A stretch of 64,000 nucleotides of DNA, from the NCBI GenBank assembly GCA_036768485.1, contig JAVLUZ010000513.1:1451413-1515412 (forward strand). The letters run 5' to 3'. The first letter of the stretch is position 1, and each line of letters opens with the position of its first letter. The notes below the pieces were generated by a model. It worked only from the letters and a program-made list of their open reading frames with translations, was not told the origin of the DNA and ran no database searches. The translations under genes were made by a program, and so were the position numbers. Source of the DNA: Mermis nigrescens (lineage: Eukaryota > Nematoda > Enoplea > Mermithida > Mermithidae). This document shows positions 33,430 through 45,639 of the stretch, in pieces.

Positions 33430-34511
33430 TGTAACTGCGAGGAGTTACATGGTGGCGAACCTGCAGCGGTTCAGCGATAGCCACCATAGCAATACTAGTA
33501 GCTGTCTGCATGACGGTGCACTGTGGGCTATGCCTTCGGTCTTCCCATTATTTTCCCAAACTTTCAATATTAAAAAACATTTAGATACTTGTCCGGTATA
33601 CGTAGAGTTAAGTGTATGATAGTGGTAATTGTTTAATGCCATTACGAAAACTGCGTGAATCGAGAACATTTGATCTGAGATAAAAGTCATTTCAGTATTA
33701 TGTTTAATTGATCGTTGTTTTATTTTACCACTGTAGAGGCCCTTGAGGCCGGTGTAAGAAAATCGTATTGGAGTCTGGCGTTTTTGCGTTTTTCGTTTTT
33801 GCCAGCTGTGTACGTGTACATATTCCGCTACGTTCGCGTTTTTCTTTTTTGTTGGTTCCCGGCTCTAGGCCGCGTGTTTCTTCGTTGAATAAAAATATAG
33901 AAAACCAACCCAGTGGTTTTGGTTATACCGAGGGTTAGGTCAAGGCCATCATCCTTTCGTCAGAGGACTTCCACCCATTTAGTGGGACTGATTAGGTAAA
34001 TTCCGTATGGTAGCTTATTTCATTCGAAAATCATGAATTTATTTCTCAAGCCAAAATTGATCAAAAATATTATTTAATCTTTAGGGATGATTGATCCAGC
34101 ATAGAGCTCGTTGTTGTTGTTTTCATTGTTCAGCGTGCTACACAAATTAGGAACCAAAAACAGCTCGAATCAGGCACTGATTGAAAATAAGTAAAATAAA
34201 CAACTTGAGCTTGAGATAGGTCAACTGACCATCCGCTGACAGAGGTCCGAGGAACTAGGTAGGTAGCCTTAGGTCTTAGAGGCGTAGCTGCTACGAGATC
34301 ACCCGACGAAAAGCGGCCAGCAATATTAGGAGACTGAGGGGATCAAAGCCGTAGGGTCTGTAGAGGTCCAAAGATCGAAAGCCTTAGAGCCGCGCGGTCG
34401 GGGCCAGCACTAGCGCCGGGCTTAAGTACCTACGTACCCTAGGTAAATCTCGAAGGCAAATGTTAGCCTCGCCCATATCGCTATTGTAGATACAGGGCGG
34501 CTTCATTTACA
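33430..34511 (+). repeat. 3' LTR
   Basis: 1082 bp, starting TGTAACTGCG and ending CATTTACA, with AATAAA at 33888-33893. It differs from the 5' LTR by scattered indels and substitutions throughout. Confidence 0.93.
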
Positions 34512-34939
34512 ATTGCTGGATCATGGTCCAGGAGACTAGTCTTTATGATCTTCGGACTGTAAGGACTGGTCCTTTTGAAACTGTAGTGAACTACTGGAGT
34601 CCTTTTTTAGGATCATGGTCCGGACTACGGATTATGATCCTCCTGTTGATGTTTAATTCGCAAAATATTATCTATTTTAATTACCGTAGATTTCTTTTTT
34701 CGAAAGTTATTCACGCGCTTTTTTGTTGTTGTTAGCACCTTTGACAGTAAAACTTGGAATATGTCAAACTCAAAATTTAGCAAAAATTGGCAAAAAAGTC
34801 CTGATCGCAGTAGTCCGGACTAAAACCTAGACTATAGTCTGGAAAGTCGTTTTTTTGCGGACTTTTGCCAACGGTAGTAGGGACTACATTCTGGGGGTCT
34901 GAATTGGTCAAAAATTAAAAAAAGCGAATACATTATGCC

Positions 34940-35180
34940 AAACATTCAATTCACGGGTCTGAAGAATGCTGAGGTTCTGCGAGGATATAGAGTGTAAACG
35001 CACTTTTTATGGGCGTGCAGGGGGTTTGTTGTGCCAACCCCATAAGTTGAATTACCACCTGCAGATTGCTGTAGACCCCCAAAATTCTATTTTTTCGTAA
35101 CATTTTTGGCGATTTTCTCCCACCCTGACCCCCTTGAGGATTTTTAGTGCCGCCCATGCATGGGTATATGTACATGTCAA
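34940..35180. repeat. Short dispersed G/C-flanked element
   Basis: It carries the same style of features as the 18750 and 59507 copies (GGGCGTGC..GGGGG left, CCACCCTGACCCCC right, GCCCATGCATGGG at the end), but homology is only partial. No protein is encoded. Confidence 0.45.
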
Positions 35181-36410
35181 TTTACGTCGATGATTTTGTC
35201 TATTTCATGGAAATGATGTAGTCTATTTCACAAAACCTTGCGCTTGGAATTCAATTTTAGCGAACTAGCGAGCAGCTAGAAAAGTGGTTTCTAGGCGGCT
35301 TACCCAGCAATTCAATTTTGCATAGTAAAACTATATGCTTATCAAGTATTATGCACAGTATCACGATTACTGCATTAGTTTAAACCGCTTTTGTAATTGA
35401 TTTGCATTAATTCAAGCATTGCGATCCACCGCACAGGTTTCGTGAAACCACAGACCATATGTTAGAGCTATACCTACCTATTGTGGAGGTATGCGCACAA
35501 CTGTTCTTCTACTTTGACAACTAAATGCGTGAACGTCGCTAGTGGTAATGCACAGCATCATAAAAAATCATGGACACTCTTTGAACTAGGTGCCTACCAG
35601 TTACTGCACTGACTTTGGTCACAAAATTTCCTTGAATTTTTATGGAGCAGATGTCAGCAGACCATAATTTTAGTTTCAGATCAAGCAATCGCAATTTCTC
35701 CTGCTAATGTCTTGTAGTGTTTCACGGAAACGGAATAGGGGGGACTGGTCCCTCAAAAAAAAGTTGGAGGTACGAGAAATTCTAGCAAGGGGTTCCTCAA
35801 AAAGTTTTTGAAGCGCATTTGGAAGTATATGTAATAATGTTCTGTAGTTCTTTCTGCACAGAATTATCTATTTGTCATGTTGTTTTTCTGTGCAATGGGC
35901 ACAGTTGGATTCTTAGAGGTTAAGCACAGTTTCAAGCTTGGATTTAATGTTAGAAATCTTTTGTGAAACTATTTATATAACTTTTTATTTTGAATATGAT
36001 TGAAATCAATTTAAATTTTTTTAGAAAATTTAAGACAGATTTTTCTCCAGCGATTACAGCTTGCTGCGACACGCCTCAAAAGCATCATTTTTCTGTGGCT
36101 ATCTGCTGGTGGTTTACTTCAAAATGTAAGTCCCTCCGAATTAGAAGGACTGCTGAATGCCTGTGTGAAACAGACTATGCACATGGCTAGCTAAAATCAA
36201 CGAGTTGGTGCTGGCGGCATGGCTACCTATACATACATAGGTATGTACGTATAGTCTGCTTAATTGAACCTTGAGGTTTTTTTCTTGAATTTAATCCGCA
36301 AGACTACGAAGGTGTTCTAAAATGATAGTACAGTCATGCGACTTCACAATGACAAACGTCTCCCATAAATCGACATAATGTAGACTATCACAACTACGGT
36401 GCTAGTTTAA
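35181..36410. other. No gene seen
   Basis: AT-rich sequence. A G-rich run near 35738 (GGGGGGACTGG) and a palindromic TACCTATACATACATAGGTA near 36222 are the only marks. Confidence 0.4.
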
Positions 36411-36967
36411 ACCTCGGGTTCCCGTGTGTTTTTTGAAGTCAAAGGTTCCCGTGCTAGGACGCCGTATACTAGCCAGGTTAAAATATTATTAGTCTGACTT
36501 AACATAGCAAATATAAGTATCATTTTGTGCGATTTTTAAGCTCTTTCCGAACATGTTTTTTATTTCTCGCTAAAGCAACTTTGTAAGAAGTTACAAATAA
36601 AAAACTGCTAATATATAAGCATGGGCGTGAGTTGGACGTGCGCCAAATAAATACAAATAGTATATTTTTGGTTGACTAAAACATCATTTTAGGACTGTAG
36701 TAGCTGATTAAAAAGTAGAGGCTCACTAATCTTATTCTAATCATTGACCAAAACTTTTTTTGTAATTTAAGTTTTTACATGTTAATTATGAAAATATGCT
36801 AATTGTATAATTTTATTTACTAGCTTGAACATTTTAAATGATGTAACTAGGGTTCTGAGATGAAAGGCTAGACAAAGTTTTATAGTCATACAACACATAC
36901 AACGAAAAATCACAAAAAAAGTGGTCGGCTAGGACGCCGTCCTAGTTTACAGGAATGCGAGCGACCA
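36411..36967. mobile_element. piggyBac-type non-autonomous element, copy 2 (inverted)
   Basis: It is homologous to 1321-1879 on the opposite strand over its whole length, including GCTAGGACGCCGT and GGCTAGGACGCCGTCCTAG blocks near both ends and the GTGTTTTTTGAAGTCAAAGG flank. TTAA is present at the left (36407-36410) but not at the right end, which has decayed (GGAATGCGAGCGACC). Confidence 0.85.
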
Positions 36968-37665
36968 CTTTTTGTAGGCACTTTAAATTTTTACACAAAA
37001 ACCTCAAAGCTGAATGAAACGGATAATAATGTATACCTACCTATGTATGTAAAAAAGTACCTATAGATATGTATAAATACATGCCTATCTACCCACATAA
37101 TGTATGCACATTTGTATGAGCTCACATTTAATCCGTTTTCCATAGCGCATCGAATTAAGCTAGGCAAACACATTTTCTTATTACTATAGCATTCGAATTC
37201 TTCATTGCTCCCTCGGTAAGCTTATTCTAAAATTAGTTCCTACTCCACCGAGCAAGGGAAAATTCTAGTGCTACGGCCAACGAGTAAATCGATTTTCCCG
37301 AAGTTGATAAAACATTAACAAAGATCATAACATACATTTTGCGGACAAATAGAAAATAATGAAGAAAATCAAAATTGTAACAGAGCGATCGGCATTCAAA
37401 AACAATTCAAGGTGACCCAACAATCACTGATTTGCGGGCGACTAGATAACAATAACGCACAACACAGCAAAAACCGCTACAGAGCGATAGAATGTATCAT
37501 CGTGATAAAAATACATAAAGAGAAACAGCAGGTATATAACTGCGCACAATTAAAGTCACATCTAGTTCACTGTATAAAATGCACCGAACGCCCTTTTAAG
37601 TACGACACGGCCGTGCATCCGACCACCAAACCAGCGCCCGTGCTAGGCGTAGCAATCCCGTCCCA
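36968..37665. other. No gene seen
   Basis: AT-rich; a TACCTA/TATGTA-rich stretch at 37030-37090 is palindromic. The 127-aa ORF at 37412-37795 has no family features and runs into a dispersed repeat. Confidence 0.4.
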
Positions 37666-37990
37666 TAGGCGTAGCCAGGATTTTCGCCAGGGAGGGAATT
37701 CCAAAAAATGTTTTCGTCTAAAAAAACGCGTAAAAACGCGCGGGGCCGTTCAAATAACGTGTTTTGGGCTTTTCACATCATCCTGCACGATTTAAGCCAT
37801 TAAAAAATTGAATTTTCTCAAAAAATTCCTCATGTTTTTGACGGAAACAATGCTTCATAAGCGCGCGAAGCGCTAATTTTTTGATTTTCCACCAATAAAA
37901 CGGTAGAAACTGCCAAATAATAGAATAAACCGGCGCGAAGCACCGAATTTTTCGATTTTTCATCGCAAAACAGCATCACGCAACCACATA
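37666..37990. repeat. Dispersed element fragment with CATAGGCGTAGCCAGGATTTT end
   Basis: The left end CATAGGCGTAGCCAGGATTT resembles hAT MITE termini. Downstream are the hairpin motifs GCGCGCGAAGCGC (about 37860) and GGCGCGAAGCACC (37932), shared with other families here. No right end was found. Confidence 0.5.
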
Positions 37991-38024
37991 TTGCTCACTT
38001 TTTGAAAATGAAAATTTGGTTTTT

Positions 38025-38305
38025 GTAATCGAATAATTCCTATCTGGAACTCTCTACCTGAACAGATTATAAGTGCTTCAAATAGACACGTTTTCTGACT
38101 AAACTTAAAGATTAAACCTTTCTAAATTTCTTAAAGGGGCGTAAGTAAGAGCAGTTTTTCCTATTGCCTTTACGTTTACCCTAGCTTCGTCATACTTAAT
38201 TTGTTTTGTCTTTCATGTATTTTCATTTTCGTTCATTCGTCTTAGCCATGTATGTTAATATTTACTTTCGACTTAGCGAATAAATTGTTGTTGTTGTTGT
38301 TGATG
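38025..38305 (+). pseudogene. LINE 3'-end fragment
   Basis: A short stretch near 38040 reads IPIWNSLPEQIISAS, the typical end of the reverse-transcriptase ORF in CR1/jockey-like LINEs, followed by a 3' UTR and a (TTG)n tail at 38286-38303. It is 5'-truncated. Confidence 0.62.
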
Positions 38306-39125
38306 TAAAAAATTTTCCCCAGGAGAATTCCCCCGCCCTTCCCCCTTCCCCCACTGGCTGCGCCGTGCCGCCCTCTGTCGTATAAAAAACAGCTACGGTT
38401 CGGGCCCTTATCCAGAGGGTGGGGGTCAGTGGATTGAGTGCCTCCACGAAATGAAATATAAGACTGATTTGCACGGTATAAACACTCAATTTTTAATCTG
38501 TATACAACCTAATGCGTTTTTGGCGTCTAGGTCTACTGTTGTGTTTGAGGTTTTATGCGAAATGAGATTTGTTCAGAAGGGTGTCCATTGAATTTTCTGT
38601 GCCTACTTATGAAAAGCATTTGAGTTACAAGATTTTCAAAATGTATTTATAGCTCTATGGTCCTAAAACGTCTTTATTAATTTAATTTTTAGTCCCCCTT
38701 ATGCTTTTATAAAATTTTGGTCGAGGTTCTCTCTCCGCAGCAAAATCCTCGATACCTACAGGCCTCTGGCTACCATAATTAAAGTTTGGCACTTATTCAT
38801 AAGTGCACAAAAATTTCCTGAAAATTTTAAGTGCCAAAAGTTTTACATGGTTTATGGCTCATATTTATTCAGAGTGTCTTTCAAGGTGCGTGATCCTTAT
38901 TTCTTGTTTGAGGCTTATTGACTACGAAAAGAAAGCCAAGTTGATTATCGATTTTTTATCTTTTCTACATGTACCGGTTGCTTTGGTTAGACGATCGTAT
39001 TTCTATATCTTATCAACGTTATCTCAGCAGAGCCCAGCAAGCCACGAAGACAATCAACAGCATATTTTTACTGCTTTTATGGTTTGTCTTCCTCGACTTC
39101 TAGACCACCAGCTTTCCAAACATTA
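38306..39125. other. No gene seen
   Basis: It contains a C-rich patch (38325-38360) and AT-rich sequence. The 107-aa ORF at 38803-39126 ends at a region with VALVRRSYFYILSTL and has no recognised domain; it may be another LINE remnant. Confidence 0.4.
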
Positions 39126-39429
39126 AGAATGACACAATTTTTTGGCGCTTTACAGCTTCAATATCGTTTGCCGTTAAAATGACTGAATATTTGAGCGCGC
39201 CGAACGTTATGATTATTAATCATAGGTAGTGCGTTAGCACGACAAAAATTTTAAAAATTATTTTTTCCAAAATCTTGGGTAATTTTGCACACTGATAACG
39301 GATCCAGCATCCAATTTTGATTTCAGACAAAGTTTGGGTGAAAAATGAAATTTTTGTCATTTTTGTGGAAAATTTCAAAAAAAAAATTTTCTTCATTTTT
39401 TGCACATTTGAGTTGATTTATTTTTTTTC

Positions 39430-39625
39430 AATGCTCACCTCAACGATTTTTCGCAAAGATACCGTAAAATCTGGAACTCCTTACCTGATCAAATAGTCTC
39501 TTCTCCCAAAATTCGTTTGTTCAAAAAGAGCTCATAAACATTGATTTTACAAATTTATTGTTGGGGCATACCTAGTTGTATCACTTCTGTAATCTTTGTA
39601 TGTCCTTTTGTTCAGTCACTATTTT
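39430..39625 (+). pseudogene. LINE 3'-end fragment
   Basis: CTCACCTCAACGATTTTTCG and KIWNSLPDQIVSS-type coding (about 39463-39500), then RLFKKS, parallel the end of the LINE at 44995-45110, so it is a third 5'-truncated copy. Confidence 0.65.
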
Positions 39626-39867
39626 ATCATGTATTTACGTTTATGATGTATTTTATATATTTATTTATTTTATATATTTATATATTTAATATATTTATTT
39701 ATCATATATTTACACGCTGATGACGATTCTAGCATTCATTTTGAACGAAATTTTCAATACTGGAAAGTGTCAAATTTTCAAAAAAAGACAGCTTCTATCT
39801 GACTTTGGGATGGGAGTTCGTATTTGAAAGAATTAGGTGGCGCTGCGGATTCAGATTGGTGCCAGAC

Positions 39868-39961
39868 ATTGGCTAAGCCTAAGGCATAAATGGAGCGAAA
39901 ATTGCAGTGCGAGCAGAAGCGAGCGGGTAATCTTCGCTCCATTTATCTCAGGCTTAGCCAC
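39868..39961. repeat. 94-bp near-perfect hairpin
   Basis: TTGGCTAAGCCTAAGGCATA and AATGGAGCGAA on the left pair with TTCGCTCCATTTATCTCAGG and CTTAGCCA on the right, arms of about 28 bp with a ~34-bp loop. AAGCCTAAGCCTAAG recurs at 41001-41015, the other edge of the reverse-strand LINE. Confidence 0.8.
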
Positions 39962-41010
39962 GCGCTAGCATCAATGTGAATTTCAGAGAGAATAGAGAAG
40001 AGTTTATTGCGACAGAGATGGAATTAAAACAAATAAAATATGTCAAATTGAAAAAAAGAAAAAAATCAAAGTAAATACAATAAAATGACGTCAATGGAAT
40101 GCAATTTGAACTATAAATTACTGTGATAAAACAATGTGTAATATCAATAACTTGCGCAAGGACTGTAAAGGCGATTTGCACTTATAGTCTAGGTAAAGCT
40201 AATTTTCTCTAAACGACTGCTGAAGGAGGGAAAGTTCGGGGCATTTACAACTTCTTTTGGCAAAGTGTTCTAAAGAGGAGGGAGTCTATTTGCGAAACAG
40301 TATATACATCTTCAAATTTAAGTGAGATTTTGGTATTTTTAGCTTTACCGAGTTAACTGATCGAGTGATGCCATTACACACCGTGAACAACTCGTTAAAA
40401 TCGATGTCTATAAGACCATGGTAAATTTTATAGGCCGCCAATAGATCATGCCAGACTCGACGCAACTGAAGTGAGTAATAAACGTTCCCTATAGCTCAAG
40501 TTGGGAAAATTTAAGACCTTTCTAGTAAAGTATCCTTTGAATCTCTCAATACTGTTCACGTCTTGCTTTTGTGTGATGACCAAATAAACGTGCAATATTC
40601 TAGCGAAGGTCAGATATATGTTTTATAAACCAAAACTAGCAGTTCAGCATCTTTAGCCATCAAATGCGCGAAAAATCAATGACATCCTAAAATATGCACT
40701 TTTAACTATATGTGCAATGTGCGGCGAAAAACTCTTATATTCATTTAAAAGAATACGTAGAATCGTTTACTTCGTTGTTTTCCATAAGATCCTGAATTCC
40801 AATCAAATATTCTTGCCTGGGATTTTTATGACTGAAATGCAAAACGGAGCACTTAGCCAAAGATAAAGGTAATTGCTACTTTTCAGACCACTCATGAACA
40901 TTCAGTAACAAATTGATCAACAAACCTTCTTGTTCTGTTACGGAAAACATTTTTACATCATCCGCAAATAGATACATTTTCAACTTTGAATGCACATAAC
41001 TAAGCCTAAG
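39962..41010 (-). pseudogene. LINE reverse-transcriptase fragment, reverse strand
   Basis: On the - strand, about 40985-40940 reads MYLFADDVKMFS, the F/YADD active site of a LINE RT, followed by a degraded thumb region (LPLSLAKCSVLHFSHKNP) that parallels the + strand copy at 44540-44690. The frame is broken several times. The 3' UTR-like part runs to about 39962. Confidence 0.72.
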
Positions 41011-41015
41011 CCTAA

Positions 41016-41424
41016 GACATTGGTGACCCACTCAGTCATAGTTTCCCAATGCTTCGGAGTAAAATGAATAGAATTATTTACTGGCATGCAAAATTATCCC
41101 AAAATTTTCAACAGAAAAAATTTAAAAAAAATTTATTGAAATAATTTAAAAAATTACAAAAGCGTGATTTTTCACCCGAATTCTGTCGAAAATAAAAAAT
41201 AAATGCTAAATTCGTCATCAGCATGCAAAATTACTCTTTAATGTGCAAAAATACGAAGGAAATTTTTTTTGAAATTTTTCACAAATGCCACAAAAAAACC
41301 TGGTTTTTCACCCAAATTTTGACGAAAATGAGAAATGAATGATGAATTCGTTATCAGGATACAAAATTACCCCAGAAAATAGTAATTTTGGCAAAAAAAA
41401 TTTCAAAACTTTTGTCCTCCTAAA
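41016..41424. other. No gene seen
   Basis: AT-rich with A-runs. TTTTTCACCCRAATTTTG-like blocks repeat two to three times with TTCGTYATCAG, a weak ~120-bp tandem also echoed at 39280-39400. Confidence 0.4.
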
Positions 41425-41580
41425 TTGTATAAGTGCCTAATATACTTGGGTACTCTAACACTTGTGCACATACGGCTATAACGGGACGCATCTGGGAGGT
41501 GCGGCTTTTTTAAAAGATAAGTTGTAACAAAAATTATGCGTTCTTCTTTTGTTTACGCTCAATATTAAGTCTGTGATGAG
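41425..41580 (-). repeat. Dispersed repeat fragment, partner at 18355-18480
   Basis: It contains ATATACTTGGGTAC, GGCTATAACGGGAC and GGTGCGGCTTTTTT, the inverse of the 18355-18480 copy. Confidence 0.7.
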
Positions 41581-41867
41581 CCTGTAAAGTTTATGGCGTA
41601 ACCTTATTTATATAGTGAATTTTGGTGGTTTTTTCATGTGGCTTGTGAACATTAAGTAATAATGCCTCCAACAATTTAATGCTTTTGAATTGTAGAAAAG
41701 GAATGCTGAAAGGAGTGTGTCGACTTATCGAGCTGAAGAGCTGCAATGCGTTATTTTAACTGATTTGATCGGTATTTCAAATTCTACCTACGTATTTCTT
41801 TGATTTCTACCATAGGTAAAAGAAATTGCGCCTCAAGAGAATATCGATACCAGCTTAGGTCACCATC

Positions 41868-44800
41868 ATGGATGTCTAACTTTGCTGTACTTAATGCTGC
41901 GAATGAAAATTCTGCCAATTGTGTTATTTGCTACAAAGCTAGTCACTGATGATGATACTGCTTTATAATGTGTTTCCTGTGAGCATTGGGGTCATACTTT
42001 CTGTTTGAAAGTTGGCGATCATGACTATGAAACGTATTCAAAGCCCGATTTCAGTTTCTATTGTTTGCATTGTAGACTGATTGTGAGAAAAAATGTTTGC
42101 ATATTGAACAACGCTTGGATAATTTTGCTACTCAGCTTGCTGACTTACAAAATAAAGTTGATCGCCTTGAATATTCACAAAATTCTTCTACTGATTATGA
42201 TAAAAACGAATTATCTGCCCTGATAAATGATGCGATTGAAGGAGGTTCGAAGAGTGCAATGCCATTTTTATTTAATTTGCCTTTATCAAACAGTGTCAAG
42301 GACATTGATCAGGTGAAATCTCTTATTGACTCTCATTCTGATGGTCACGATCTAGTGGTGACCGATGTTACTCGCATCTTTTGTGAGTGGTCTCATTCAT
42401 GAAAATCGCGTTCAATTTGCCAAAATTCGCCTGACTTAAGTTCAGACAAGGCATCACTTTATCTCCTTGATTAATAAGCCAGTCCGCATCCAGTCTAAAG
42501 GTCCACTTTTGTGTCTACCGTGTTGTCCGGACCTATCTTTTCTTCAACAAAAACGCCAATGCGAATTGGGTTCTGAGCTGAATGATCATAAATCTCAAGG
42601 TGAACAAGGACTGTACATTGATTTTCACACTGACTGTGTCAAAATGGGACAAGATGTAAATATTAAAAGCCAGCAACTTGCTTATTTGATATCCACATCC
42701 CAAGATTATTCAACATTTAAATGTTTTTATGCTAATGCTCGAAGTCTTTTGAACAAACTTAGTAATTTACATTTTTGCTGAATGAGGAAGGTTTTGATGC
42801 TCTATTTTTTGAAAATTGATTATATATTGGTGTTTCCGATTGACTATTGTGCCCTCAAAAAATTATTGCATATTTTGCTGTAATCATAACTCTAAATGTG
42901 GTGGGGTGTGTGTAGCTTTATTCCTTAAAGCTTTTCTTTTTAATGCTATTCAGATTAATCCACCACCCACTTTTAAAGCTTCCGAAATTCTGATAACTGA
43001 TATTTTTGATTCTGATAGAAGGATCAGATCTATTTTGGTTTACCGACCCTCTGATTTTGATCTAGCTTATGCTGAAATATTATTTAGGTGTATTGAATGG
43101 GCTTGTTCTGTTCCTTTTCCTTTTGTAATCTTAGGAGATTTTAATTTGCCAAAAATTAATTCGCGGATAAATTTGATTTTTACTGATTATCCTAATACCT
43201 ATTTTCTGGCACTCTTTCTGGCACTTGTTTACATCATGAATAATGGAAAATACTCATGATAATAATATACTAGATCTCCTGTTTGCATCAGATCAAATTT
43301 ATAGCATAAAAGTTGATATTCCTTTTTCTAATAGTGACCATAATTTAATGATATTCGATTGTCTTTTGACGCCGAGTCAAAAGTCCTAGATCATCTTTTT
43401 TTAACTTGCATAAAGCTGACTTTAATGTGCTGGGTTTCGGCACTGTCTCAGGTTTCTTGGCCTGATCTTCTTGATTCCTGTTCTAATGTAAATGATATGT
43501 ACAATTTTTTTGTTGAAGTGCTTTACTGTTTAATTTATGCATTTGTCCCCTCACTCACCCCAAGCCCACAAAACGTAAGATATCCCAAAATTAATTAAAA
43601 GAATGTTAACTAAGAAACATATGCGATGGAAGAAACATAAACTTTATCACTCCTTTGAAACAAAAATCAAATATAAATCTTTTTGCAAAAATTGGATGTT
43701 GAAGTTTAAAATTTCTCTGCTTCTGAAGAAATTAATATTCTTTTTGACTAAAGTTTGAAATCTTATAAATTTGTCAATAATCGGTTAAATAATTACTACT
43801 CTTTTCCACCTCTTCTTCATGACCACAAACTGGTTTACTGATCCTTTAGAAAAGCTGAATTTGTTTAATAACTACTTTTGTTCTGTTTATTCTGTTGATA
43901 ATAATTACCTTCCTTTTTTAGATTTGATGACTGATTTTGCACTGCAAAATCATTCATCTTGATGCCTGGAACGTGCACCTGGTTTTAAATGAAATAAAAG
44001 ACTCTTTTTTATTGATCCCAACGGACTGTCATTTTTCTTGAAACTTTCAAGTCATCTTCCTGAGCCTTGAGCAAGTATCTTTGATGTTTCTATTTAAATT
44101 AGCACTATCCCTAATTTATCGAAATTGGCCGATGTAACTGAGCAATTACAGAATGATTTCTATTCGCTAAAATCATGGAAAGTTTGATTAATTCTCAGTT
44201 TGTTTTTCTAAATTCTAAGTCTTTGTGAATTTAAATGCAAATACAGCTAGATGGTATCTTGAGTAATAGCATTCCTGTTGATGTAGCTTACATCGACTTT
44301 TCAAAAGCTTTGGATGCAATATCATTGTCTAAGCTTTTATATAAGCTCTCTAAATATGGAAGAAAAGATCTATTTTTCATTGGCACGATTCCTTTTTACT
44401 CGGTCGGTAGCAGCATGTTTGTATTAACGAAGTTTTTTCTGATTTTATGCCTGTTGGCATTGAGTGACCCCAAGGTAGTTTTATTAGTCCTACTTTATTC
44501 TTAGTTTATGTTAATGACCTATGTAACTTGATTGAATATTGTAAAATTTATGTCTTTGCCGATGATGTCAAAATCTTTGGTCCATCTTCTGATGATCATT
44601 TAATACCAAAACATCTGGATAATATTTATACCTGGTCTATTAATTGGCAGCTTCCTATTGCTACTGAAAAAATGTACAGTTTTACATCGTGGTAAACATA
44701 ATCAAAAAAGCTTTATTCTTTTAATAATACAAATATTCCAAATAACATTAGTTCCACTCATGATCCAGGTGGGTGTTTATATTTTTTATTATTCTTATTG

Positions 44801-45225
44801 TAAGGAGCATTTAAATTACATAATTTGAGAAGCGGTGTCTCATTGTTTTATAATACACAAAGCTTTTTTTTCTTGTGATAAAGATATTTTAGTTAGGCCT
44901 ACGCTACTTTTATAAGACCCATGCTTGAATTTTTCTGTTTCTGTATGGAATCCATATTATGCAAATGATATGAATCATCCCGAAAATGTTCAGCATTCCA
45001 ATGCTCACATCAACGACTTTTCCCAAAAGGTATATTGAAATTTGGAACAAGTTACCTGATCATGTCAGTTGTAAAAACGTTGATTTGTTCAAAAAGAAGA
45101 TTGTCAAAGATTGTCCGACAATTCGTATATTATGCGCAAAGTACCAGGTTTTTGCTGTTGTTTGATAGGCAGGATGCAAAAGAAAGTGAAAAAATTTCGA
45201 AGTTTTCTAAAGTTTTTTGAAAAAC
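41868..45225 (+). pseudogene. CR1/jockey-like LINE: PHD-finger ORF1, APE endonuclease and RT, decayed
   Basis: The ORF1 part has a PHD-like cysteine pattern (CVICYKAS near 41930, CVSCEHWGHTFCL near 41970, CLHC near 42070) and a coiled coil (NFATQLADLQNKVDRLE near 42120). The endonuclease part opens with FYANARSLLNKLSNL near 42725, then SILVYRPSDFD near 43035 and FVILGDFNLPKINS near 43122. The RT part has VDVAYIDFSKALDAISLSKL near 44280 and YVFADDVKIFG near 44550, ending with the WNKLPDHV-type block near 45040. Stops and frame changes occur throughout. PHD-type ORF1 with an APE endonuclease is usual for CR1-like elements; the exact clade is not fixed. Confidence 0.82.
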
Positions 45226-45639
45226 TCATAAAACAACGCGGAAATCTGCACAGATCCCAAAAAAACACTTGAGAAATGGTTGCAGAAGTAAAATATCTTT
45301 GTTCTGTACGCACTAGGGATGTGCCGGTTAACTGGAACCGGAATCGGCTGGAACCGACCATTTTTTGGAACCGGAACCGGAACCGGAACCGAGAACCGAT
45401 TTTTCGATATTCTAAGAACCGGAACCAGAACCGATTTTTTGATTATCTAAGAACCAGAACCGGATCCGGAACCGATCTTTTTTGGAGTCGGTTCTCGGTT
45501 TTTTAAAATTGGAGGTAAAAATCGAATTTCATAAGATTTCTTGAAGACATGAAGCAGCAATTCAATCATTTTATTACCCAAAAGTTTACAGACTAAAACT
45601 TAGTATTGTTCCGTGTAAATTATATTTTAAGAATAACAG

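Larger units (their letters stand above)
20301..34511 (+). mobile_element. Ty3/gypsy-like LTR retrotransposon, 14.2 kb, decayed
   Basis: Two related LTRs, a 4-bp duplication (ATTG at 20297-20300 and 34512-34515), a purine tract before the 3' LTR and internal domains in the order Gag, zinc knuckle, protease, reverse transcriptase, RNase H, integrase, which is the Ty3/gypsy order. All coding parts carry frameshifts and stops, and the LTRs differ by many substitutions and indels, so it is an old or heavily damaged copy. The 4.8 kb between integrase and 3' LTR is unusually long. Confidence 0.93.
20269..34875. mobile_element. Older terminal-inverted-repeat element split by the LTR retrotransposon
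   Basis: The left remnant CTAGCGTTGGCAAAAGTC (20269-20286) is matched inverted by GACTTTTGCCAACGGTAG (about 34859-34876). Between the LTR element's right end and there are many GGACTA/TAGTCC/GGATCATGGTCC units, a palindrome-rich interior. Without the LTR element it would be about 0.4 kb. No clear target-site duplication was found. Confidence 0.65.

Noticed and set aside
37412..37795. 127-aa ORF as a host gene
   Set aside because: No domain, unusual composition, and its second half lies in a dispersed repeat (CATAGGCGTAGCCAGG end).
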